This document shows, in pieces, positions 26,263-34,776 of a stretch of DNA of 64,000 nt. Made by a program: the position numbers and the translations under genes. Source of the stretch: Acidobacteriaceae bacterium (GTDB taxonomy: Bacteria; Acidobacteriota; Terriglobia; Terriglobales; Acidobacteriaceae); NCBI GenBank assembly GCA_003134655.1, contig PLBY01000068.1, positions 186,001-250,000 of the forward strand. Direction: 5' to 3'. Below the pieces are notes generated by a model. That model made no database searches. It saw only the letters and a list, made by a program, of their open reading frames with translations, and was not told the origin of the DNA. How positions within the stretch are numbered: position 1 is the stretch's first letter; each line of letters opens with the position of its first letter.

Positions 26263-27471
26263 CTACCAGTTGAACATCGTCCCATCGAGCTTCCGGTTCA
26301 CCGGCAGATAGGCGCGATCATATGGAAATTTCTCCGCCAGCTTCTCGTCATAGTCGACGCCTAACCCCGGCGCATCGCCGGGATGCAGAAACCCGCTCTT
26401 GAACCAATACGCATGCGGAAAGACCTCATCCGTCTCCTTCGTGTGGCGCATGTATTCTTGGATTCCGAAATTGTTCACCGAAATATCGAAATGCAGCGCC
26501 GCCGCCATCGCCACCGGAGACAGGTCCGTCGCACCGTGACAGCCCGTCCGCACGTGATAAATCTCCGCCAGGGCCGCGATCTTCTTGAGATGGGTCAAGC
26601 CACCACTGTGCACCACGGTCATGCGCAGGTAATCGATCAACTGCTCCTGAATCAGAATGTGCGCATCCCAAATCGAATTGAAAACCTCGCCCACAGCCAG
26701 CGGCGTGGTCGTGTGCTGGCGAACGATGCGGAAGCCTTCCTGTAATTCCGCCGTCACCGCATCTTCCAGCCAAAAGAGGTGATACGGCTCAAGACTCTTC
26801 CCCAGTCGCGCCCCCTCGATTGGAGTTAGCCGGTGGTGAACGTCGTGCAGCAGATGAAGGTCGTCCCCAAATTTCAGCCGCAGAGCCTCAAACAGTTTGG
26901 GAACATGCAGAAGATACTTCTCCGTCGACCATGCATTTTCAGGAGGCAAGCCTTTTTCCGCGGGCTCGTAATACAGCTTGTCCTTCGCCACGCCATAGGT
27001 GGATGGCAAGCCCGGGATTCCGCTCTGCGCCCGAATCGCCAGATACCCCAGTTCGTGGTACTTCGCGACTTCCTCGGCAGTCTCTTCGATGTCGCGCCCA
27101 TTGGCGTGCCCGTAGACCATTACTCCGGTACGGCTCAGGCCTCCGAGCAGGTTGTAAACGGGCGTCTTCAGCGCTTTGCCCTTGATGTCCCACAGGGCCA
27201 TGTCGACGGCCGCGATCGCCGTCATGGTCACGGGCCCGCGCCGCCAGTACGCGCCGCGGTACAAATATTGCCAAATGTCTTCGGTCTGAAACGGGTCGCG
27301 TCCGATGAGGCACGGGGCGAGGTGGTCGGACAAATAAGATGCAACCGCCAACTCCCGCCCATTCAGAGTCGCATCGCCCAACCCGTAAATCCCTTCGTCG
27401 GTAGAAATTTTCAGAGTGACGAAGTTCCGCCCTGGACAAGTGACGAATACTCTGGCATCCGTGATCTTCAA
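26263..27471 (-). CDS. manD: D-mannonate dehydratase, enolase superfamily (ManD)
   Basis: 402 residues from TTG 27471, chosen because AAGGAG (27478-27483) is six bases upstream and the protein then begins [20 protein letters not shown], the conventional ManD N-terminus. The open frame runs 24 codons further into a palindromic repeat and is not expected to be translated. The enolase-fold lid (residues ~1-115) is followed by the barrel with [29 protein letters not shown] and [10 protein letters not shown] metal-ligand segments. It removes water from D-mannonate giving KDG. Co-directional with the SDR downstream and ExuT upstream. Unrelated in fold to UxuA, which is absent here. Confidence 0.92.
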   Translation of the reverse strand: MKITDARVFVTCPGRNFVTLKISTDEGIYGLGDATLNGRELAVASYLSDHLAPCLIGRDPFQTEDIWQYLYRGAYWRRGPVTMTAIAAVDMALWDIKGKALKTPVYNLLGGLSRTGVMVYGHANGRDIEETAEEVAKYHELGYLAIRAQSGIPGLPSTYGVAKDKLYYEPAEKGLPPENAWSTEKYLLHVPKLFEALRLKFGDDLHLLHDVHHRLTPIEGARLGKSLEPYHLFWLEDAVTAELQEGFRIVRQHTTTPLAVGEVFNSIWDAHILIQEQLIDYLRMTVVHSGGLTHLKKIAALAEIYHVRTGCHGATDLSPVAMAAALHFDISVNNFGIQEYMRHTKETDEVFPHAYWFKSGFLHPGDAPGLGVDYDEKLAEKFPYDRAYLPVNRKLDGTMFNW

Positions 27472-27493
27472 CGGGATCTCCTTCGAGCCGTTC

Positions 27494-27557
27494 CGTAGAG
27501 ACGTTGCTTGCAACGTCTCGGCGCCGGCAACAAGACGTTGCAAGCAACGTCTCTACG
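27494..27557. repeat. cruciform-type element with 25-bp perfect arms
   Basis: A 25-base arm at 27494-27518 and its exact reverse complement at 27533-27557 flank a 14-base GC-rich spacer. Each arm is itself nearly palindromic around GACGTTGC/GCAACGTC. It ends about 10 bases before the ribosome site of manD, so it lies in the exuT-manD intergenic leader. It resembles dispersed intergenic repeats of Acidobacteriota genomes. Confidence 0.8.
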
Positions 27558-27577
27558 TACCGAGTGTAACTAAACCT

Positions 27578-28885
27578 TCAGATCCGGCGCACCAGCCCTC
27601 GCTCCGTCGCTTCCGTGTTCCTGAGCAGCACCAGCACCAGAATCATGCCCACCAAAGGCAGCAGCCCCGCCACGATTACGATGGGATCGAACGAATGCGT
27701 ACCGGTGGCCTGCCGAGCATCCGAAAAATAACCAATCAGTTTGAAGGCGATGATCGTCCCGATTCCCGCACCCGTCCCGCTCAGTCCGCTAACGGAGGCC
27801 ACCGACTCGCTGCCAAACAGATCCGAAGGCAGCACGTTCGCCATCGTCGTGAAACCTGCATAAGTAAAGGTCACGACCGCAAATAGAAATGCGATCACGT
27901 ACAGATTGGTGGTGAAGATCGTGGCAATGATCAGAGTCATACCGATTCCGCCGTAGACAATGGGCGCCTTGCGCGCCGCTCCCAGAGACCATCCACGCTT
28001 GATGAGAGAGCCCGACACCCACCCGGCAAAGAAACTTCCCATGTCGGCCGCGATGAAGGGAATCCACACCGCGATGAGCCCGCTCTTCAGTTCAATGCCC
28101 TTCGCAACCAGGTAAATCGGGAACCACTCCGCAATAAAGAAGAAGACTGGATCGGTAAACGCCCTGGCGATGATCGCTCCCCAGGTTTGCGGAAGCCGCA
28201 GGAGATCGCGCCACCGAGGACGAGCCTTACCGTCCTGCGGCGACTCTGATTCGCGTTTGTCCGCCACGATCATTGCAAGTTCGGCCTGCCCGATCCGCGG
28301 GTGCTCCTCCGGCGGGTAATACAGCCAGCGCCACGCAATCAACCAGAGAAAGCCCAGCGTGCCCGGGATCATGAACGCGGGCCGCCATCCCCAGCGAAAA
28401 TAAATCCACAAGACAATAAACGGAGCGACCGCGCCGCCTATGGAAGATCCACTATCGAACAGAGCCGTCGCCAGCGCCCGCTCGCGTTTCGGAAACCATT
28501 CCGACACCGCCTTGGTGGCGGCTGGCCAGTTTGCCGATTCTCCAGCGCCCAACAAGAAGCGAAACGTGGCAAAACTATAAAACCCCCTTGCCAGCGACGT
28601 GAGCATCGAGATGGTCGAATATCCGATCACCGAGAGCGTCAGCCCGCGGCGCGTGCCAATGCGATCCATGAGCTTGCCAAACCCGGTCTGCCCAATGGAA
28701 TATGCCACCCGGAACGCGATGGCGATATTCGCATAGTCAGAATTGGTCCAGTGATATTCGAGCTTGAGATACGGCGCGAGAAGCGAAAGCGTCTGGCGAT
28801 CGATGTAGTTGATGACCGTGGAGGCGAACAGCAGCCCGCCAATCCACCAACGTAACGACGGGATCGGCTTCTGGGCGTTCGCCAT
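27578..28885 (-). CDS. exuT: MFS transporter, ExuT-like hexuronate:H+ symporter
   Basis: 435 residues with twelve predicted membrane helices. The N-terminal RWWIGGLLFASTVINYIDRQTLS and the GAGESANWPAATKAVSEWFPKRERALAT block are hallmarks of the anion:cation symporter family that includes ExuT and GarP. Imports glucuronate or galacturonate across the inner membrane. It sits between manD and nagB on the same strand, consistent with a transport-catabolism operon. Exact substrate is inferred from context. Confidence 0.88.
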   Translation of the reverse strand: MANAQKPIPSLRWWIGGLLFASTVINYIDRQTLSLLAPYLKLEYHWTNSDYANIAIAFRVAYSIGQTGFGKLMDRIGTRRGLTLSVIGYSTISMLTSLARGFYSFATFRFLLGAGESANWPAATKAVSEWFPKRERALATALFDSGSSIGGAVAPFIVLWIYFRWGWRPAFMIPGTLGFLWLIAWRWLYYPPEEHPRIGQAELAMIVADKRESESPQDGKARPRWRDLLRLPQTWGAIIARAFTDPVFFFIAEWFPIYLVAKGIELKSGLIAVWIPFIAADMGSFFAGWVSGSLIKRGWSLGAARKAPIVYGGIGMTLIIATIFTTNLYVIAFLFAVVTFTYAGFTTMANVLPSDLFGSESVASVSGLSGTGAGIGTIIAFKLIGYFSDARQATGTHSFDPIVIVAGLLPLVGMILVLVLLRNTEATERGLVRRI

Positions 28886-28903
28886 TTTGTGGGCTTCAAA
28901 TCG

Positions 28904-29689
28904 TTACGAACTCACTACAACCTGCGATTGCTCAACCAGGGCACTCTTTAGGCCCGGACTCAGCAGCGACGCCGACTCCGTGTCGAGATAGACCGTCGCC
29001 TTGGGATGCCTGCGCAGAATCGACGCTGGCGCCATGGGGCTGATCTCTCCTTCCAGACACGCTTTCACCGCTGCTGCCTTGCGCTGATCCGGCACTACCA
29101 CCAGCAACTCCTTGGCTTTGAGAATCTGGCGTGGTGACATCGAGATGGCGCGCGTCGGCACCTGCGAAATGTCGGCAAACCATCCCTCGTTCACCTGCTG
29201 CCGGCGACAGGGCTCGTCCAGATTCACGATAAGGTACGGATCTTCCGTCGTGAAATCTGCAGGCGGATCGTTAAACGCGATATGCCCGTTCTCTCCAATC
29301 CCCAGGAACGCGATGTCGATGGGAGCCGAGGCCAACTCTTTGACTATCTTACGAATCACCGCAACCGGATCGGCGGCATCTCCCTCGATCCAGTGAAAAC
29401 TTACGATCCCGGTCTTCTTCACCAACCGCTCCAACAGGAACTTGCGGAAACTTGCAGGATGCGTCACCGGCAACCCAATGTACTCGTCTAGGTGAAACGC
29501 CTCTACTCTGGTCCAATCAATGCCCGGCGCCTCGGTTAGCGCATCAAGGAATTCGAATTGCGACGCACCAGTCGCAGCGATGACCCGGGCAGCTCCGCGC
29601 TCCGCGATCGCCCGTCCGATCGCAGTCGCAGCCTGCTCGGCGGCCGCCTGGCCCAACGAAACTTTGTCACGGAACAGTTTGAGTAGCAT
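28904..29689 (-). CDS. nagB: glucosamine-6-phosphate deaminase-like protein
   Basis: 261 residues. Family signatures present are [10 protein letters not shown] (catalytic Asp) and [16 protein letters not shown], with a Rossmann-like core. Known family reaction: GlcN6P to fructose-6-phosphate plus ammonia. It lies 18 bases from exuT's start and in the same direction, so it is co-transcribed with uronate genes. That suggests joint use of uronate/amino-sugar polymers such as glycosaminoglycans, or a divergent sugar-phosphate isomerase/deaminase role. 6-Phosphogluconolactonase is a related fold but lacks these motifs. Confidence 0.85.
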   Translation of the reverse strand: MLLKLFRDKVSLGQAAAEQAATAIGRAIAERGAARVIAATGASQFEFLDALTEAPGIDWTRVEAFHLDEYIGLPVTHPASFRKFLLERLVKKTGIVSFHWIEGDAADPVAVIRKIVKELASAPIDIAFLGIGENGHIAFNDPPADFTTEDPYLIVNLDEPCRRQQVNEGWFADISQVPTRAISMSPRQILKAKELLVVVPDQRKAAAVKACLEGEISPMAPASILRRHPKATVYLDTESASLLSPGLKSALVEQSQVVVSS

Positions 29690-29769
29690 AGGAAACCCGC
29701 TGCAAACAAAAACGAGAAATCACGTCTTCGTGAAGCCGCAAAATTATACATAGGCCTACCCAGCACGAA

Positions 29770-31104
29770 TCAGACCTGGGCTGGTTTGAGCCTCGGCGCC
29801 AGCAGCTGCACGAACCCGAACGCAACCAGATAAGCCAAGCCGGCCATCACAAACACGGGCACATACGACCCCGTATGCTGGAGAATGTATCCTACGGCCT
29901 TGGCAATGCACATTCCGCCGATCGCGCCTGCCATAGTGCCAAAGCCCACGACGGAACCGACAGCCCTCCGCGGAAACATGTCGGAAGCCAGCGTGTAGAT
30001 GTTGGCGGACCATCCTTGATGCGCTCCCGCGGCGATTGCGACCAGGCAGACCGCGAGCCACGCGTTGGTTGTGTGCGCCGCCATCATGATGGGTGTGACT
30101 GCGAACGCACACACCAGCATTGCGCTCTTGCGGCTCGCGTTGAGCGTCCATCCCCTTTTCAGAAGTGAAGACGAAAGCCATCCCCCGCCGATACTTCCCA
30201 CGCAGGCTCCGCTGTAGATGACGAATAGCGGCAGAGCCATGCCAGTCAAACTCAAACCTAATCTACTCAGAAAATCCGGCATCCAGAACAGATAGACCCA
30301 CCAGATCGGATCGGTAAAGAATTTGCCCAATGCGATTGCCCAGGCTTGGCGGAGAGTAAGCAGAGTCAGCAACGGAACCGTCGTCTCTCCGATCGCTCTC
30401 TGGTCTGGAGGGTCGCTCTGAATGTAGGCCAGCTCTGCCGCCGAGACTTTCTTGTCTTCTTCCGGGCGGTGATAGACCAGAAGCCAACACAGTATCCAGA
30501 CGAATCCCAGGGCCCCCGCAGCAATGAACGCCATGCGCCATCCGAAGCGATAAGTAATCCACGGCACAACCAGCGGCGTGACGAGCGCGCCGATGTTCGA
30601 TCCGGAGTTGAACAGGCCGGTGGCCAGCGCGCGTTCTCGCTTCGGGAACCACTCCGCCACCGCTTTCACCGCGGCCGGGAAACTGCCAGCCTCGCCCAGT
30701 CCCAAACCAACACGCGCCACTGCGAACTGAATCATGGAGCCGGCTGCGGCGTGCGCCATGGCGGCCGCGCTCCACGCAAATACCGCTGCGGAAAATCCCT
30801 TGCGGGTCCCCAGCCTGTCGATCAGCTTTCCGATGAACAGGATTCCGACGGCATAGGCGCAGGTAAATGCAAAAATAATCGTGCCGTAATCATTTTCTGT
30901 CCAGCCGAACTGGACTTGCAGCGTTGGCTTCAGCAGCGCGATCACCTGCCGGTCCATGTAATTCACGGTGGTTGCGAAAAACAGCAGGCCGCAGATCAAC
31001 CAGCGCCGGCGGCCCACGGGAGTCTCAGCCTGAGGCGGCTTTCTTTCTGGAACGGCGGGAATGGAAGTTAGGTTCACTCGGTTTAGCGCACCGGCGATGT
31101 GCAT
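29770..31104 (-). CDS. MFS transporter, second ExuT-like symporter
   Basis: 444 residues from ATG 31104 (GTG 31107 precedes it; neither has a clear ribosome site, and a later start near residue 12 is possible). Twelve membrane helices. The motif set parallels the first transporter (FFATTVNYMDRQVIALLKP, LGLGEAGSFPAAVKAVAEWFPKRERALATGLFNSG), so both belong to the ACS family and look like paralogues. Probably carries another sugar acid. It is upstream of nagB by 80 bases on the same strand and divergent from uxaC. Confidence 0.87.
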   Translation of the reverse strand: MHIAGALNRVNLTSIPAVPERKPPQAETPVGRRRWLICGLLFFATTVNYMDRQVIALLKPTLQVQFGWTENDYGTIIFAFTCAYAVGILFIGKLIDRLGTRKGFSAAVFAWSAAAMAHAAAGSMIQFAVARVGLGLGEAGSFPAAVKAVAEWFPKRERALATGLFNSGSNIGALVTPLVVPWITYRFGWRMAFIAAGALGFVWILCWLLVYHRPEEDKKVSAAELAYIQSDPPDQRAIGETTVPLLTLLTLRQAWAIALGKFFTDPIWWVYLFWMPDFLSRLGLSLTGMALPLFVIYSGACVGSIGGGWLSSSLLKRGWTLNASRKSAMLVCAFAVTPIMMAAHTTNAWLAVCLVAIAAGAHQGWSANIYTLASDMFPRRAVGSVVGFGTMAGAIGGMCIAKAVGYILQHTGSYVPVFVMAGLAYLVAFGFVQLLAPRLKPAQV

Positions 31105-31169
31105 CACTACACATGGCGCAGGGCCTCTCCGTCAAGGCATTGCTGAATTAGGCGCTCAGAAAGGCATTT

Positions 31170-31246
31170 ACCACGAAGGACACGAAGTATCACGAAAGAA
31201 GAAACTCATAGGTGTTCCCTTCGTGTACCTTCGTGTCCTTCGTGGT
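31170..31246. repeat. 18-bp inverted repeat of the ACCACGAAGGACACGAAG type
   Basis: ACCACGAAGGACACGAAG (31170-31187) and its exact reverse complement (31229-31246) flank about 41 bases that contain degenerate further units (CACGAAA, TTCGTGTACC). It lies in the divergent gap between the second transporter and uxaC. This G/A-rich unit recurs in many soil-bacterial genomes as a dispersed intergenic repeat. Confidence 0.75.
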
Positions 31247-31319
31247 CCTTGGTTTCTTGGCGTCCGGCGTCAACCGATCCGCTACTCTGAACTGATATGA
31301 TTCATGGCTTGAATTGCCC

Positions 31320-32729
31320 ATGAACGGCTTCCTCACCGAAGACTTCTTGTTGTCGAACGACGTGGCGCGGCGTTTGTATCGTCAGTTTGCGGCCCAGCAG
31401 CCCATCCTCGACTACCACTGTCATCTTTCTCCCCGCGACATAGCTGAAAATCGCCAGTTCGCGAACCTCTTTGAAATCTGGATCGAGGGAGACCATTACA
31501 AATGGCGCGCCATGCGGGCGAACGGCGTCCAGGAGAAGTACATTACCGGAGATGCCACTCCCTACGAGAAATTCCTGGCCTGGGCTCGAACCGTTCCTTA
31601 CACGCTGCGCAATCCTCTCTACCACTGGACGCACCTCGAGTTGCAGCGCTACTTCGGCATCCACGAATTGCTCGATGAGACATCTGCGCCGTCGATCTGG
31701 GAGCGGGCAAACGCGGCGCTGCAAACGCTGACTACGCACGCCATCCTCCAGAAATTTAACGTCGAGGTTGTGTGCACGACTGATGATCCCACCGACGACC
31801 TCCGGCATCACCGGGCGAGCGCGCAGTCGAACCTGCCAACCCGCGTCTTTCCCGCGTTTCGACCCGACAAAGCGCTCGCCATCGATAACCCAGATTTTGC
31901 AGCGTGGGTCGACAAACTTTCCGCGGCGGCGAATGTCGAGATCCACGATCTAAGCGCCTTTCTCGCCGCCCTGCGCAAGCGCCACGACGATTTCCATTCC
32001 CTAGGCTGTCGTCTCTCCGACCACGGATTGAATCATTGCTATGCGACACCGTGTTCCGAGCGCATGGCCGCGGCGATCTTCACGAAGGCACGCGAGCGCC
32101 AGTCCATTACTCAGGACGAGCACACCCAGTTCGCTTCTTTCATGATGCTTTTCTTCGGCCGCCTCGATGCCGAAAAAGGGTGGACGAAGCAGCTTCACCT
32201 CGGCGCTTTGCGCAACGTGAACACCGCGGCCCGCCAAAAACTCGGAGCGGACACCGGTTACGACGCCATCGGTGATTTCTCTCAGGCTGAGCATCTCAGC
32301 GCTTACCTTGATCTGCTCGCGAAGGAGAGCGCTCTGCCGCAGATGATCCTGTACAACGTGAATCCCGCCGATACATTTCAGTTCGCAACCTTGATCGGCT
32401 GCTTTCAGGATGGAGATCGACCAGGCAAAATCCAATATGGCAGCGCCTGGTGGTTCCTGGACCAGAAGCAAGGCATCAAGGCGCAAATTGATGCTCTATC
32501 GAATGCCGGCCTGCTGTCGCGTTTCATTGGTATGATCACCGACTCTCGTTCCTTCATGTCCTACCCGCGCCACGAATATTTCCGGCGCGTTCTTTGCGAC
32601 ATCATCGGACAAGACGTCCTTCGGGGTGAACTGCCTGATGACGACGCGATCCTGGGTAGGCTTATCCAAGACATCTGCTACCGGAATGCCAAGCAATATC
32701 TCGGCCTCCCTGCTTCTCGTCAAGGCTAG
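31320..32729 (+). CDS. uxaC: glucuronate/galacturonate isomerase (uronate isomerase)
   Basis: 469 residues from ATG 31320 (the frame also offers TTG 31314). Landmarks are LDYHCHLSPRDIAENRQFANL at the N-terminus (metal-binding His-X-His), TTDDPTDDLRHH, and the C-terminal DSRSFMSYPRHEYFRRVLCD block, all characteristic of the UxaC amidohydrolase-fold family. It converts glucuronate to fructuronate or galacturonate to tagaturonate, the first cytoplasmic step of the pathway completed by the SDR, ManD, KdgK and Eda around it. Divergent from the transporter operon. Confidence 0.95.
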   Translation: MNGFLTEDFLLSNDVARRLYRQFAAQQPILDYHCHLSPRDIAENRQFANLFEIWIEGDHYKWRAMRANGVQEKYITGDATPYEKFLAWARTVPYTLRNPLYHWTHLELQRYFGIHELLDETSAPSIWERANAALQTLTTHAILQKFNVEVVCTTDDPTDDLRHHRASAQSNLPTRVFPAFRPDKALAIDNPDFAAWVDKLSAAANVEIHDLSAFLAALRKRHDDFHSLGCRLSDHGLNHCYATPCSERMAAAIFTKARERQSITQDEHTQFASFMMLFFGRLDAEKGWTKQLHLGALRNVNTAARQKLGADTGYDAIGDFSQAEHLSAYLDLLAKESALPQMILYNVNPADTFQFATLIGCFQDGDRPGKIQYGSAWWFLDQKQGIKAQIDALSNAGLLSRFIGMITDSRSFMSYPRHEYFRRVLCDIIGQDVLRGELPDDDAILGRLIQDICYRNAKQYLGLPASRQG

Positions 32730-32825
32730 CCCCCGGATTTATCTCTCGTTTTCAATAAGTTACAGAGCCTTCTCAATTTCGGCTGTTCCCTCCAGGGCTG
32801 CAGGCATCCCCGGCCCACTCTTATG

Positions 32826-32843
32826 CAACTAACAAATTAGTTG
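32826..32843. promoter_or_regulatory. putative BlaI operator upstream of blaI
   Basis: CAACTAACAAATTAGTTG is a palindrome with 7-bp arms and a 4-base centre. A possible -35 box TTGACG (32841-32846) overlaps its right arm. A nearly identical site lies upstream of htrA at 34731-34746, and no other copy was noticed. Position just before the BlaI-type repressor gene suggests autoregulation. Confidence 0.7.
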
Positions 32844-32903
32844 ACGTTTTTCGTTCAGCCACGTCAAAATCCAGAGCGACGAAACGAACCTGGGGAGGAA
32901 GCA

Positions 32904-33281
32904 TTGGCTCGCAGCAAATCCGCAACCCTGACCGAAGCTGAGTTGCGCATCATGAATGTGCTCTGGGAACGGGGCTCAGCGACCGTCCACGAGGTGCTCG
33001 AAGCTCTTCCTGCGAAGCCCGCCCTGGCCTACAACTCCGTCTTGACCATCATTCGCATTCTTGAGAAAAAAGGATACGCCAGGCACGTGAAAGACCAGCG
33101 GGCGCATGTGTATCTCCCGCAAGTCGACCGCAAAGACGCTACGAGGTTCGAGGTGCGGCACTTGATGAGCCGTTTCTTCGGCAACTCTCGCGAACAACTC
33201 GTGCTGAACGTTCTGGAAGAATCCGGCGTCGATGCGGATGAACTCGATCGCGTTCGGCAGTTGCTGGAAAGGAGCAAGTGA
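32904..33281 (+). CDS. blaI: BlaI/MecI-type transcriptional repressor
   Basis: 125 residues from TTG 32904, with GGGGAGG five bases upstream. The frame extends back to 32841 but that codon lies inside the operator. Winged helix-turn-helix at residues about 8-80 (TEAELRIMNVLWERGSATVHEVLEAL, then AYNSVLTIIRILEKKGYARH), followed by a dimerisation segment containing the region cut in BlaI homologues. Represses genes until the BlaR1 peptidase is activated. Its stop is 8 bases before the blaR1 start. Target genes are probably its own operon and the htrA gene. Confidence 0.9.
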   Translation: MARSKSATLTEAELRIMNVLWERGSATVHEVLEALPAKPALAYNSVLTIIRILEKKGYARHVKDQRAHVYLPQVDRKDATRFEVRHLMSRFFGNSREQLVLNVLEESGVDADELDRVRQLLERSK

Positions 33282-33288
33282 GCCAGCG

Positions 33289-34689
33289 ATGACCGCAGCC
33301 TTCAACCTGAACGCAATTGCCCAGGCATCGACGGTTCAGATCGTGGACTGCCTGGTTGAGGGCACGCTGATCGCGATCTTTACCGGGTCATTGTTAAGCG
33401 TGATGCGCCGGCAGAGTTCGGTCACTCGCTTTGCAGTCTGGTTCTCCGCGCTCATGGCGATCGCGACCTTGCCCTTTTTTGTCGGCTCGTTCGGGTCGCA
33501 AGTTGCTTCGAATCCGCTCGCAGTCGCAGCGCAGCCTGCGCTCACCCTGCCCAGTACCTGGGCGCTCTATTTATTCGCGGCCTGGGTTGCAATCTCGGCA
33601 TGGCGCATGATCGGCGTCGCCAGAGGTCTGTGGCATCTGTATACCTTGCGCAAGAGTTGCGTCGCGATCGATCCGGCGACGTTAGATCCCGTTCTGCAAA
33701 ACACACTTGCTCGCAACCAGTCTCCCCGGCAGATCGCGCTGTGCACTTCCGCTCTCACGAATGTTCCGACAGCCCTCGGGCTCGTGAAGCCCGCGATCGT
33801 GATCCCGGCATGGGTGATGCAAGAGCTATCGGCGGAGGAACTGAATCAAATCCTGCTTCACGAGATCGCGCACCTGCGCCGTTGGGACGACTGGACCAAC
33901 CTCGCGCAGAAGCTGGTGAAGGCGCTCTTCTTCTTCCATCCCGCAGTCTGGTGGATCGAGAAGAAAGTGTCGCTGGAGCGTGAGATGGCCTGCGACGATG
34001 CCGTTCTGGCCGAAACCGCCAGCCCGCGCGCCTACGCGGAATGCCTGGCGCACCTTGCCGAAAAGACTCTGATACAACGCAGCATTGCCTTCGCACAGGC
34101 GGCTCTGGGGAAAATTCATCAGACGTCGCTCCGTGTTGCTCAGATTCTCGACGCTGATCGTCCTACCGGCAATGGACGCTCCTGGAAGCCCGCGGTGTCG
34201 CTCGTGAGTGCTTTCGCGCTGGCGTGCGTCCTTGGTATTGCACGAGCGCCCCGGCTGATTGCGTTTCATGACAGCCAGGCGAGTTCCGCAACTCCTGCGA
34301 TGGCGGACTCTTCTGTCGACGCCTGGAGGGGAAGTTTCTCGACATCGGCGCCGATCGTGAACGTGAGCGCAAACCTGGCGCAGCAACGCAAGCCTAGACT
34401 CACGCACGCGAAGCTGACGACCCTTGCGACCCACCGCAACTCGGAAACTCCGGCCGTAACCCCAGCAACGCGGCCCGCAACTCCGGAACAACGCGCGGCC
34501 AGCTTGGTCCACCTGACGAACGCAAACGCGGCTCAGTTGGCTTTTACTGAGACGCTGTTTGTCGTGGTGGAAGGCAGCCAGAGTGATCCCTCAGCCCAGC
34601 CGGTCTTTCAGATTCAGATGTGGCGCGTAGTGGTTCTGCACCCGGTCGTCGATCCCGTCAGCAACAGAATTCCCGCGAAACGAACTTAA
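33289..34689 (+). CDS. blaR1: BlaR1/MecR1-type M56 membrane metallopeptidase
   Basis: 466 residues from ATG 33289 (the open frame runs back into blaI). Membrane helices near 20-40, 48-66, 85-105 and a fourth at about 305-325. Zinc motif HEIAH at 191-195, and the downstream EREMACDDAVL supplies the third ligand. No penicillin-binding sensor domain is visible: the C-terminal ~130 residues are Ala/Thr-rich and do not look like a beta-lactamase fold. So it senses something other than a typical beta-lactam and probably cleaves BlaI to derepress the operon. Followed by the operator before htrA. Confidence 0.88.
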   Translation: MTAAFNLNAIAQASTVQIVDCLVEGTLIAIFTGSLLSVMRRQSSVTRFAVWFSALMAIATLPFFVGSFGSQVASNPLAVAAQPALTLPSTWALYLFAAWVAISAWRMIGVARGLWHLYTLRKSCVAIDPATLDPVLQNTLARNQSPRQIALCTSALTNVPTALGLVKPAIVIPAWVMQELSAEELNQILLHEIAHLRRWDDWTNLAQKLVKALFFFHPAVWWIEKKVSLEREMACDDAVLAETASPRAYAECLAHLAEKTLIQRSIAFAQAALGKIHQTSLRVAQILDADRPTGNGRSWKPAVSLVSAFALACVLGIARAPRLIAFHDSQASSATPAMADSSVDAWRGSFSTSAPIVNVSANLAQQRKPRLTHAKLTTLATHRNSETPAVTPATRPATPEQRAASLVHLTNANAAQLAFTETLFVVVEGSQSDPSAQPVFQIQMWRVVVLHPVVDPVSNRIPAKRT

Positions 34690-34730
34690 CCATGAACTGC
34701 AGCAGACATACGCGGAGTACCAATTTTAGA

Positions 34731-34746
34731 AACTAACGAATTAGTT
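34731..34746. promoter_or_regulatory. putative BlaI operator upstream of htrA
   Basis: AACTAACGAATTAGTT is a 6-bp-arm palindrome with a 4-base centre, differing from the blaI operator by one base in the centre within this core. It lies 30 bases before the htrA start and after the blaR1 stop, so htrA likely has its own BlaI-controlled promoter. Confidence 0.7.
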
Positions 34747-34776
34747 GTTCACCATCTTGAAAAGGAGTAACCCGAA

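Noticed and set aside
27472..27543. Longer N-terminus for ManD
   Set aside because: The extra 24 codons run through a palindromic repeat and have no ribosome site; the TTG after AAGGAG gives the family's normal start.
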